Shown here in pieces: positions 57,059 to 64,000 of a stretch of DNA of 64,000 nt (the stretch's first letter is position 1; each line of letters begins with the position of its first letter). Under the pieces are notes generated by a model, which ran no database searches, was not told where the DNA came from, and worked only from the letters and a program-made list of their open reading frames with translations. The stretch is taken from NCBI GenBank assembly GCA_024235095.1, contig JACKNC010000001.1, forward strand, positions 2,732,501-2,796,500, given 5' to 3'. This DNA is from Gammaproteobacteria bacterium (lineage in GTDB: Bacteria > Pseudomonadota > Gammaproteobacteria > Competibacterales > Competibacteraceae). Both the position numbers and the translations under genes were made by a program.

Positions 57059-57826
57059 ATGTTCGCTCTGTTCAGGCTCTCGCCGCTTGCCCTGATCGTC
57101 GCGCTGGCTGCGCCGGGCATCGTCCAGGCCCATTTTCAGGAATTGCTGCCTACCACCGATATGGTCCCCGAAACCGGCGACCGCACGGTTAAGCTCACGG
57201 CGGCGTTTACCCACCCGATGGAAGGGGGGCCGGTCATGGACATGGGCCAACCGGCCCAGTTCGGCGTATTGGTCGATGGCGAAAAGATTGATCTTACCGC
57301 ATCCCTGACTCCTGTGAAGATCGACGGCAAACAGGCGTTCACAGCAGCCTACCCCATCAAAAAACCGGGCGACTATGTGTTTTATCTTGAACCCGCCCCT
57401 TATTGGGAGTCTGCCGAGAAGGTTTTTCTCGTTCACTATACCAAAGTAGTGGTGGATTTCAGCGCAGGCGCGGGCTGGGACGGCCGGGTGGGATTATCGG
57501 TGGAGATCGAACCGCTGACCCGTCCCTACGGGCTGTGGACGGGTAGCGTTTTTCGAGGGCTGGCGCGCAAGGACGGCCAGCCGCTGCCGTTTGCGCGTGT
57601 GGAGATTGAATGGGTTAACGACGGTTCAGTCAAAGCGCCCGCCGATCCTTTTATTACCCAAGAGGTTAAAACCGACGCCAATGGGGTATTCGCTTACGTT
57701 ATGCCGAAAGCCGGCTGGTGGGGCTTCAATGTTCTTGTCGATAGCAAGATCAAGGGACCGGATGGCCAACCCGCCGATGCTGAATTAGGCGGGACCCTCT
57801 GGGTCAAGACCGTCGATATGAAATAA
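57059..57826 (+). CDS. nikK: Nickel uptake periplasmic protein NikK (DUF4198)
   Basis: This 255-residue exported protein has a signal peptide at residues 1-24 (ending 'VQAHF'). DUF4198 wording includes 'HFQELLPTTDMVP', 'LTAAFTHPMEGGPVMDMGQP' and 'DANGVFAYVMPKAGWWGF'. DUF4198 proteins are periplasmic components of nickel ECF systems; the exposed N-terminal His after cleavage is a likely metal ligand. SD ggagg precedes the ATG. It leads the nikKMLQO unit, and the NikR palindrome is directly upstream. Confidence 0.88.
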   Translation: MFALFRLSPLALIVALAAPGIVQAHFQELLPTTDMVPETGDRTVKLTAAFTHPMEGGPVMDMGQPAQFGVLVDGEKIDLTASLTPVKIDGKQAFTAAYPIKKPGDYVFYLEPAPYWESAEKVFLVHYTKVVVDFSAGAGWDGRVGLSVEIEPLTRPYGLWTGSVFRGLARKDGQPLPFARVEIEWVNDGSVKAPADPFITQEVKTDANGVFAYVMPKAGWWGFNVLVDSKIKGPDGQPADAELGGTLWVKTVDMK

Positions 57827-57867
57827 CGTAGGAAGCTGATCCTTCCGCCTTGGCTTCGGAGAACTGC

Positions 57868-58494
57868 ATGGCGCATATTCCTGATGGCGTGCTGTCCGCC
57901 CCGGTACTTGTAGCGGGAGCCGCCCTATCCCTGGTTGGTTGTGCCTACGGACTTCGGCAGCTGGAGGCCGAGCGTATCCCTCAAGTGGCTTTACTGTCAG
58001 CGGTGCTCTTCGTCGCGGCGCTCGTGCATTTCCCAGTTGGACCATCGTCCGTGCATCTCATGCTGAATGGCCTGGCTGGCGTTTTGCTAGGTTGGGCGGC
58101 TTTTCCTGCGATTCTGGTGGCGCTCTTGCTGCAGGCGGTGCTGTTCGGCTTCGGCGGCCTGGTAGTGTTGGGTGTCAATGCGATGAACATGGCCTTGCCT
58201 GCGGTGCTCTGCCGCGCTCTGTTTGTCGCCCTGTTTCGTTCCGGCAACCGTCGCCGGACAATAATAGCTGCGGGTCTAGCGGGAAACATCGGGGTCATGC
58301 TGACGGCCCTGCTGGTGGCGCTGGCGCTTGCTCTGTCCGGTCAGGAGTTCGTCGCCGCCGCCAAGCTGATTATTTTTACTCATATTCCGGTGGCGGTGAT
58401 CGAATCCATTTTCAGTGCTGCCGTCATTGATCTGCTGCTGCGAGTTAAACCTGAGTTTCTCAATTTCACCGGCATGAAGGAAGAATACCCATGA
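57868..58494 (+). CDS. nikM: Nickel ECF substrate-binding membrane component NikM (CbiM family)
   Basis: This 208-residue integral membrane protein with six or seven TM helices is of the CbiM/NikM family. It starts 'MAHIPDGVLSAP'; in NikM the free N-terminus and the next His bind the metal, so removal of Met here would leave Ala1-His2. A third His sits in 'HFPVGPSSVHLMLNGL'. Choosing the ATG at 57868 over the upstream ATG at 57850 preserves this arrangement. The stop overlaps the nikL start (ATGA). Confidence 0.9.
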   Translation: MAHIPDGVLSAPVLVAGAALSLVGCAYGLRQLEAERIPQVALLSAVLFVAALVHFPVGPSSVHLMLNGLAGVLLGWAAFPAILVALLLQAVLFGFGGLVVLGVNAMNMALPAVLCRALFVALFRSGNRRRTIIAAGLAGNIGVMLTALLVALALALSGQEFVAAAKLIIFTHIPVAVIESIFSAAVIDLLLRVKPEFLNFTGMKEEYP

Positions 58495-59183
58495 GTGATC
58501 GACTTCTTGTTCCGGTCTTGCTCGCTCTGAGCTTGTCAGTCGTCGCTGCACCGGCCTGGAGCCACAAGCTGAAAGTCTTTGCCACCGCCGAGGGGACCCG
58601 CTTGGTGGGTTACGCCTATTTCATTCCCGGTGGGCGGCCTCGTCAGGTCAAGGTCACCGTAACCGATGCCGACGGTAAGGTGCTCGCTGCCACTGCTACG
58701 GACGATGAAGGTCACTTTCAGATTGAGGCGAAGCGCCGGGTCGACCATCACATCACGGTAGGCGGCGGTGATGGCCATGTCGCTACTTACACAATCAGGG
58801 CTGAGGAGTTGCCAGATAGTCTATCCCCCTCGCCTCCAATCCCTCTCTCGCAGGGCGAGGGGCGCGAGCGTCTTCCGCTCTCATCCTCAACGCCTCTCCC
58901 GCAAGTAAGCCAGGCGAGTAACCCATCGTCCATCGCGGCGGTTTCGCCGGCAGTACCCGCCTCGAACACCGACTGGCGCATTTTTATCGACCAAAGCATC
59001 GCCCGGCAGATCCGTCCCTTGCGTGAGCAGATCGACGCCTATCAGGAAAAGATCTGGTGGCATGACGTACTGGGCGGCATCGGTTACATCCTCGGCCTTG
59101 GCGGCCTGGCTTTTGGCCTAGCCGAACGCCGACGGCAGAGGGATGCATCGCCCTCGACTGTAGCCGGGAGAAATCCCTCATGA
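58491..59183 (+). CDS. nikL: Nickel transporter accessory protein NikL
   Basis: This 230-residue protein has a signal peptide (1-24), a carboxypeptidase-regulatory-like beta domain (25-105; 'VTVTDADGKVLAATATDDEGHF'), a low-complexity linker and a C-terminal TM helix (about 183-205) ending in Arg-rich residues. NikL-type proteins stand in for NikN in many nickel ECF systems. The linker ('SLSPSPPIPLSQGEGRERLP') looks like a translated dispersed palindromic repeat. The overlap with nikM and nikQ suggests coupled translation. Confidence 0.85.
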   Translation: MSDRLLVPVLLALSLSVVAAPAWSHKLKVFATAEGTRLVGYAYFIPGGRPRQVKVTVTDADGKVLAATATDDEGHFQIEAKRRVDHHITVGGGDGHVATYTIRAEELPDSLSPSPPIPLSQGEGRERLPLSSSTPLPQVSQASNPSSIAAVSPAVPASNTDWRIFIDQSIARQIRPLREQIDAYQEKIWWHDVLGGIGYILGLGGLAFGLAERRRQRDASPSTVAGRNPS

Positions 59184-60031
59184 ATACCTCTGCATCCAGT
59201 AGCGCGATGCACTCACTGGCCAAGGTGAGCCACCCACACGCCAGCATAACTATTTACCTTCCTTTGAAAAAAGGAGATCGAGAGGGATTTCGCGCCAGTG
59301 AACCCCTGTTGAAAACGGTCGATGCGCGCTTGCGTCTGGCGGCTTGCGGCCTGTTCGCTCTGATCGTGGTCGGCTTGACGCAAATCCCCGCGTTATTGAC
59401 AGCCCTAGCTCTAGCGGGATGCGCTGCTCTGGCAGCGCGGTTGGAACGAGCGCCGACTCTGCGACGCCTGGCGGCGTTGGATGGCTTTATGCTGTTCGTT
59501 CTGTTCTTCCTGCCGTTCACTGTACCAGGCGAGACGGTTTTCTCAATGAATGGCATGACCGCCAGCTATGAAGGCGTGTTGCGGGCTGTTGAAATCCTTT
59601 TGAAAGCTAACGCCGTGGTATTAATAATCCTGGCCTTGCTGGGGTCGCTAGGGTCGGTGGAGTTGGGTCACGCCATGGCGCGGTTGCGATTGCCCGGCAA
59701 GTTCGTACATTTATTCCTGTTTACCGTGCGCTATATCGAAGTGCTGTACCGTGAATATCGCCGCCTGCGCACGGCGATGAAAGCGCGCGGATTTCGTCTG
59801 CGCTGCGATCTACACACCTGGCGTAGCGTCGGTTATCTTTTCGGAATGCTCTTGGTGCGCGGTATTGAACGCGCTGAACGCATTCTGGCCGCCATGCGTT
59901 GTCGCGGTTTCCAGGGGCATTTTTACCCAATGACGGAAGCAGAACCCGTGGGTCAGCGCGACTATGCGTTTGCCGGCTTGTCGGTTGCAGCAGTTTGCGC
60001 ACTGATCGTCCTGGAGTGTCTGCATTCGTGA
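59180..60031 (+). CDS. nikQ: Nickel ECF transmembrane T component NikQ (CbiQ family)
   Basis: This 283-residue membrane protein has the EcfT fold. The coupling-helix motifs 'YREYRRLRTAMKARGF' and 'RAERILAAMRCRGF' carry the two Ala-Arg-Gly signatures that contact the ATPase. The first about 45 residues are unusual, as 'YLPLKKGDREGFRAS' resembles a translated copy of a dispersed repeat; the normal family start comes near 'LLKTVDARLRLAACG'. It overlaps nikL by 4 bp and nikO by 4 bp. Confidence 0.88.
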   Translation: MNTSASSSAMHSLAKVSHPHASITIYLPLKKGDREGFRASEPLLKTVDARLRLAACGLFALIVVGLTQIPALLTALALAGCAALAARLERAPTLRRLAALDGFMLFVLFFLPFTVPGETVFSMNGMTASYEGVLRAVEILLKANAVVLIILALLGSLGSVELGHAMARLRLPGKFVHLFLFTVRYIEVLYREYRRLRTAMKARGFRLRCDLHTWRSVGYLFGMLLVRGIERAERILAAMRCRGFQGHFYPMTEAEPVGQRDYAFAGLSVAAVCALIVLECLHS

Positions 60032-60684
60032 GCGAGCCGCTTTTCCGGCTGTCCGACCTGCATTTCGCCTACGACTCTGGACAACCGGTATTGTCGGGCG
60101 CTCATTTCACCCTGCGCACCGGTGATCGAGTAGCGCTCACCGGTGCGAATGGCGTTGGCAAGACGACGTTGTTGCATTTGATGGTGGGGCTGTTGAAAGC
60201 GCAGGCCGGTCAGGTGGAGGCCTTTGGACGCCCGCGTATTCATGAAAAGGACTTTGTGGAGGTAAGACCCCGAGCGGGCTTGCTGTTCCAGGACTCCGAC
60301 GACCAATTGTTTTGCCCGACCGTGACCGAGGATATAGCCTTTGGGCCGCTCAATCTGGGCAAGAGCTGGGCGGAAACCCGGATGATTGTCCAACGCACCT
60401 TGGCCAGCCTGGGTCTGGAGGGTTTCGAGAACCGTGTTACCCACAAATTATCGGGAGGACAACGGCGTCTGGTGGCGCTGGCGACCGTACTCGCCATGAA
60501 CCCCGAAGTATTGCTGCTCGATGAACCGACCAATGCGCTAGACGCGGAGACACGTGAGCGATTGATCCAGATCCTTGATGGCTTGCCTCAAGCCATGATC
60601 GTGATTTCTCACGATGAAGATTTCCTCACTCGCATTACCCAACGCCGTGTGCGTCTGGAGCAAGGTCGATTGATGGAGGGTTGA
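60028..60684 (+). CDS. nikO: Nickel ECF ATP-binding protein NikO (CbiO family)
   Basis: This 218-residue ABC ATPase has Walker A 'LTGANGVGKTTLLHLM', Q-loop 'LLFQDSDDQLFCPTV', signature 'HKLSGGQRRLVALA', Walker B 'LLLDEPTNALD' and H-loop 'ISHD'. The start is GTG at 60028, overlapping the nikQ TGA; the open frame continues upstream but would lie within nikQ. It is short for the family yet complete in its motifs. It powers nickel uptake by the NikMLQ complex, probably for urease or hydrogenase. Confidence 0.9.
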   Translation: MSEPLFRLSDLHFAYDSGQPVLSGAHFTLRTGDRVALTGANGVGKTTLLHLMVGLLKAQAGQVEAFGRPRIHEKDFVEVRPRAGLLFQDSDDQLFCPTVTEDIAFGPLNLGKSWAETRMIVQRTLASLGLEGFENRVTHKLSGGQRRLVALATVLAMNPEVLLLDEPTNALDAETRERLIQILDGLPQAMIVISHDEDFLTRITQRRVRLEQGRLMEG

Positions 60685-60807
60685 TTTCTAGGGATGTCGT
60701 CGTTTTCTTATCGCTTTGAGCCATTCTGTGTTTCACGTCATTCTTTTCTGTCCGGGGAGAGCGATCTCTACAGCCTGGGCAAGAATGCTGATTGTAACGT
60801 ATAATTA

Positions 60808-62172
60808 ATGAAATATTTTGCTCACAATTGGACAGGCTACAAGATAGACTTATTACATTACTTGATAGGTTTATCTGCTTTTCTTATTTCAATTTTGATC
60901 TCTTTCTTGATTGCCGATTTTATACGGAATATGATTGGTATAGAAAGGGAACTTTCTATTATTTATAATAATAATTTTATTTTATCAATTTTATTTATTC
61001 TAGCTATATTAATAGTTTTTTATTTAAATAAATCTATTATAAAAAATGATTCAATGATTTTATTATATGGATTAATAGCTGTTTTCTTTTTTATGGTATT
61101 GATTAATATTATTTTTAAGTTATTTTTATTTAAAACATACGGCGATGTCGGCTATCTTCCAATGGTTATTGATAGCGGCAACCCTTTTTCAAGATGGCTT
61201 GGAGGAACTAAATTATTAATAGTTATATACAATAATTTTCAGGAAGTATTTAAAATTTCAGCCATAAATTTTATCAAATTTTTTGGCGCTACTTTGATGG
61301 CCTTAACAAGCATATTATTTATTTATAAAAACCACGAAAAATTTTCGATAACATTTCCAATTTTTAGCCCGATATGGCTATTATTTTCATCTGGATATGA
61401 TGAGTATTATCCATTCATTGTTGGGTTATATCTTCTCTCTGTTTCCTTGATAGCAAGCAGAAAGACTCCAGAAAATTTGGCCATACCAATCATAGCAGCA
61501 ATTCTTCCTGTTATGTATATTGGTTTTGCGCCTTTGGGATTAATTTTGCTTTTTAAGTATTGGATCGATCATCCTAAAAATCGCTATATTGCGTTTTTTT
61601 TATCAATGTTATTTTATTTTATCGGATTAATAGTTTTATGGCCGGCAGATATCATTGATTATATAAAGCATCTATATAGCGATTTAAATCTTGGTGAAAA
61701 AAATACGTTTTGGCCACCCTATCAGGGAAAATCCAGCTCATCCCTTTCGCCTTTTTTTTCTATTTCATACGCCTTATCACTTCAACATTTTATGGATTTA
61801 TTCTATATGTTGTTTTTTGGCGCTGGATGGATCACCCCTTTGGTTATCCTGGCTCTGTCGCCATTAAAAGTCATGGAGTGCTTGAGCATAGTTGATTGGA
61901 AAAATATATTGAAAAACATAAACTTTTTATTTTATGGATTATTATTTTGGCAGATTTATTATTTTATCTTTATGATACCTAAGCTCGGTCCATCTCGTGA
62001 CTTTGATCTTTTTTTTGGTTTATATATTGTTTTATCTTTTATGGCAGGCGCATTACTTGATGATCAATTTGAGCGTGAAAAAATAAGAAAAATATTTAAA
62101 TATTATATATACATTGTTACATTTGGAAGCAATAGTTCAATTCTATATATGCTCCTCTTTATCGGAAACTAA
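60808..62172 (+). CDS. AT-rich polytopic membrane protein of unknown function
   Basis: This 454-residue protein has about 11-12 hydrophobic helices and few soluble loops. Codons are strongly A/T-biased (many Ile, Phe, Asn, Lys), unlike every neighbour. A conserved-looking 'GPSRDFDLFFGLYIVLSF' near residue 395 recalls a motif in some GT-C-like membrane proteins, but the match is weak. No SD is seen, and a TATAAT lies only 2 bp before the ATG, so the start is uncertain. It was probably acquired by transfer. Confidence 0.75.
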   Translation: MKYFAHNWTGYKIDLLHYLIGLSAFLISILISFLIADFIRNMIGIERELSIIYNNNFILSILFILAILIVFYLNKSIIKNDSMILLYGLIAVFFFMVLINIIFKLFLFKTYGDVGYLPMVIDSGNPFSRWLGGTKLLIVIYNNFQEVFKISAINFIKFFGATLMALTSILFIYKNHEKFSITFPIFSPIWLLFSSGYDEYYPFIVGLYLLSVSLIASRKTPENLAIPIIAAILPVMYIGFAPLGLILLFKYWIDHPKNRYIAFFLSMLFYFIGLIVLWPADIIDYIKHLYSDLNLGEKNTFWPPYQGKSSSSLSPFFSISYALSLQHFMDLFYMLFFGAGWITPLVILALSPLKVMECLSIVDWKNILKNINFLFYGLLFWQIYYFIFMIPKLGPSRDFDLFFGLYIVLSFMAGALLDDQFEREKIRKIFKYYIYIVTFGSNSSILYMLLFIGN

Positions 62173-62247
62173 TATCGCTTTATTTCTAATAAATAATTCT
62201 TCCAGCTATTTGATCATACTCCTCGTTGGAGGAAAACAAATAACAAA

Positions 62248-62260
62248 AGCCTTTAAGGCT
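62248..62260 (+). terminator. Short inverted repeat after the AT-rich gene
   Basis: agcctt/aaggct around one T, followed by gatttt, gives a weak terminator-like hairpin 14 bp before the rlmD start. It may reduce read-through or simply be chance. Confidence 0.3.
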
Positions 62261-62274
62261 GATTTTGGTGTCCT

Positions 62275-63597
62275 GTGAATAAAAACAAGTTAGTTGCGGA
62301 ACCTTTTACCGGCTACATCGAAAATTTGACCCATGAAGGCAAGGGCGTTGCTCGACGCGATGGTAAGACGATCTTTGTCGAGGGCGCATTGCCGGGGGAA
62401 GAAGTTCGTTGCGTGTACACCAGTCGGCGCAGTCGCCGGGATGAGGCGCGCATTATTGAGGTGTTGCAAGCCGCACCAGAGCGAGTAGAGCCACGCTGCG
62501 CTCATTATGGTATTTGCGGGGGCTGCGCGCTGCAACATCTGCAAGCGGACAGTCAATTGGCGATCAAGCAGTGCTGGCTACTGGACAGTCTGACCCATAT
62601 CGGCAAGGTTGAACCCGGGCAAGTCCTGGAGCCGATGACCGGTCCCCTCTGGGGCTACCGGCGGCGGGCACGGCTTGGGGTCAAATATGTAGCCAAAAAG
62701 GGCCGGGTATTGGTCGGTTTCCGCGAACGACGTAGCCCCTATATCGCCGATTTACAACGTTGCGAGGTGCTGGACGAGCGGGTCGGCGGGTTACTGGAGG
62801 CATTAGCGACGCTGATTGGTGAGCTATCCATTCGCGACCGGTTGCCGCAAATCGAGGTCGCGGGTGGGGATGAGGTCATGGGTCTGAATTTCCGGGTGCT
62901 GACATCGCCCAGTGAGGCGGATCAAGAACGGCTCCGCGAATTTGGCGAGCGGCATGGGCTGGCGCTGTATCTGCAACCCGGTGGCCCGGATAGTGTGCAA
63001 CCTTTATGGCCCGTGCGGCCAGAACTTGGTTATCGCTTGCCCGACTTCGATCTCGACCTGGAATTTCAACCCTGGCATTTCATTCAAGTCAATGCCGCTA
63101 TCAACCGGCAACTGGTCGCGCGAGCCTGCAAATTACTGGAACTGGAACCGACCAGCCGGGTGCTGGATCTGTTCTGCGGGCTGGGCAATTTCACTCTGAC
63201 GCTGGCGCGGCGGGCCGGGAAAGTGGTTGGCGTGGAGGGTGACGCCAGCCTGGTCGAATGGGCGCGGCGCAATGCGCTACGCAACAGGTTGGCGAATGTT
63301 GAATTTCATGCTGCTGATCTAGCCGGTGATTTGACCGGTCAACCGTGGACGCAGGGTGGCTATGACCGGGTGCTGCTCGATCCGCCTCGTTCCGGCGCTT
63401 TGGAGATGATGCCGCGTATCGCTGCATTGGGCGCGCGGCGCGTGGTTTATGTCTCCTGCCATCCGGCAACCCTGGCCCGCGATGTCGGCGAACTGGTTCA
63501 CCGTTTCGGTTATCGCCTGGACAGCGCTGGTGTCCTCGATATGTTTCCGCATACTGCGCATGTCGAGTCCATGGCGGTGCTGGTTCGGGTTGGCTAA
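62275..63597 (+). CDS. rlmD: 23S rRNA (uracil-1939-C5)-methyltransferase RlmD
   Basis: This 440-residue TrmA/RumA-family enzyme has an N-terminal TRAM domain ('GYIENLTHEGKGVARRDGKTIFVEGALPG'), four iron-sulfur Cys ('CAHYGICGGCALQH' plus a later 'QRCEVL'), a SAM-binding fold ('RVLDLFCGLGNFTLTLA') and the catalytic Cys in 'VVYVSCHPATLARD'. 'DRVLLDPPRSG' is conserved. The start is GTG at 62275 with a weak SD. E. coli RlmD is 433 aa. Confidence 0.95.
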   Translation: MNKNKLVAEPFTGYIENLTHEGKGVARRDGKTIFVEGALPGEEVRCVYTSRRSRRDEARIIEVLQAAPERVEPRCAHYGICGGCALQHLQADSQLAIKQCWLLDSLTHIGKVEPGQVLEPMTGPLWGYRRRARLGVKYVAKKGRVLVGFRERRSPYIADLQRCEVLDERVGGLLEALATLIGELSIRDRLPQIEVAGGDEVMGLNFRVLTSPSEADQERLREFGERHGLALYLQPGGPDSVQPLWPVRPELGYRLPDFDLDLEFQPWHFIQVNAAINRQLVARACKLLELEPTSRVLDLFCGLGNFTLTLARRAGKVVGVEGDASLVEWARRNALRNRLANVEFHAADLAGDLTGQPWTQGGYDRVLLDPPRSGALEMMPRIAALGARRVVYVSCHPATLARDVGELVHRFGYRLDSAGVLDMFPHTAHVESMAVLVRVG

Positions 63598-63676
63598 ACG
63601 ACGCAGGTGGGGCAGTACGATTCATCGGAAAAACCCGCTATGCTGAACTGATTCGATCCTTCAGAGAGGTACTGAT

Positions 63677-64000
63677 ATGAAAGCACGCGCCGCTGTCGCC
63701 TGGGAACCCCAAAAACCGCTGGTCATTGAAGAAGTAGATGTAGCAGGGCCGAAGGAAGGCGAAGTTCTGTTGAAAGTCATTGCAACCGGCGTCTGCCATA
63801 CCGATGCCTTCACCCTGTCCGGGGATGATCCAGAAGGCGCGTTCCCCTGCATCCTGGGTCACGAGGGCGGCTGTGAAGTGGTGGAATGCGGTCCCGGCGT
63901 CAAGCACTTGAAACCGGGCGATCATGTCATTCCGCTGTATATTCCGGAATGCGGCGAGTGCGAGTATTGCCGCTCCTCCAAGACGAATCTGTGTCAGTCG
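63677..64000 (+). CDS. frmA: Class III alcohol dehydrogenase / S-(hydroxymethyl)glutathione dehydrogenase, N-terminal part
   Basis: This is the first 108 codons of a zinc-dependent formaldehyde-detoxifying MDR enzyme; the rest lies beyond the window. 'MKARAAVAWEPQKPLVIEEVDV' is the class III start. The catalytic zinc Cys and His are in 'ATGVCHTDAFTLSG' and 'ILGHEGGCEVVECG', and the structural zinc cysteines are in 'YIPECGECEYCRSSKTNLC'. SD gagaggt precedes the ATG. No frmR regulator is upstream. Confidence 0.92.
   Translation, partial: MKARAAVAWEPQKPLVIEEVDVAGPKEGEVLLKVIATGVCHTDAFTLSGDDPEGAFPCILGHEGGCEVVECGPGVKHLKPGDHVIPLYIPECGECEYCRSSKTNLCQS

Noticed and set aside
60790..60810. Promoter right before the AT-rich gene (TATAAT at 60800-60805)
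   Set aside because: The -10 word sits 2 bp before the ATG with no -35, so transcription would start inside the gene; chance in AT-rich DNA is likely.
1..64000. tRNA, rRNA or CRISPR array
   Set aside because: No cloverleaf-like TTCGANNC block, rRNA signature or regular direct-repeat array with unique spacers was seen on reading; the Sel1 region repeats are protein repeats.

Overview
The window looks like a chromosomal segment of a gammaproteobacterium. It has E. coli-like versions of epmA, ptsP, murB, hrcA, tesA/ybbA, serC, tex, rlmD and leuA, moderately high G+C, dense gene packing and short dispersed palindromic repeats. A Competibacteraceae- or Chromatiales-like host is a guess from overall flavour only. 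Most of the window is housekeeping. Accessory interest lies in a MITE family, a pseudokinase/WD40 protein, a tellurium-type (ter) operon, a nickel-uptake operon, an AT-rich orphan membrane gene and a decayed uma2/IS110 patch.

Layout. 1-5000: the 3' end of epmA, a secreted protein on the minus strand, a PepSY-like protein with a PhoP/PhoQ-type two-component pair, and a FieF-type metal exporter. 5000-12100: ptsP, an esterase, threonine aldolase, murB and a secreted glycoside-hydrolase-like protein. 12350-18180 (minus): a 1000-residue pseudokinase/WD40 protein, a uroporphyrinogen-III methyltransferase, and an asparagine-synthetase homologue that resembles the N-acetylglutaminylglutamine amidotransferase. 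18500-22700 (plus): leuCDB and a methyltransferase. 22700-27800 (mostly minus): hrcA, pgm, a quinone-oxidoreductase-like enzyme, and tesA divergent from ybbA. 28650-32800: a large membrane HD-GYP protein and two small unknown proteins. 32800-38900 (minus): serA and serC, then a five-gene ter operon (terZ-terA-terB-terD-terD) without terC. 39000-45550: a Sel1-repeat protein, an unknown protein, a membrane sulfatase-fold enzyme, uma2 with decayed mobile DNA, and a CBS/nucleotidyltransferase protein. 45600-48460 (minus): a Yip1-like protein and a DUF4212/ActP-type symporter pair. 48860-55165: tex, a secreted Ig-like protein, a small acidic protein, and leuA with an apparent leucine leader peptide. 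55160-60690: cytochrome b561, cytochrome c', nikR, and a nickel ECF transporter operon (nikK-M-L-Q-O) behind a NikR-like palindrome. 60800-64000: the AT-rich membrane gene, rlmD and the start of a class III alcohol dehydrogenase gene.

How the parts work together. Leucine synthesis is split between leuA (minus, about 53 kb) and leuCDB (plus, about 19 kb), and the leuA leader suggests attenuation. NikR appears to control the divergent nickel-transport operon. The ter proteins form one minus-strand unit that reads toward serC/serA.

The strongest structural discovery is a family of three small MITE-like elements (1495-1580, 12075-12190, 24026-24129). They have 12-bp terminal inverted repeats beginning GTAA and 8-bp target-site duplications, matching the hallmarks of IS66-family transposition. 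No complete transposase is present. I saw no rRNA genes, tRNA genes or CRISPR arrays. All functional statements come from reading the sequence and from family knowledge; no database search was run.
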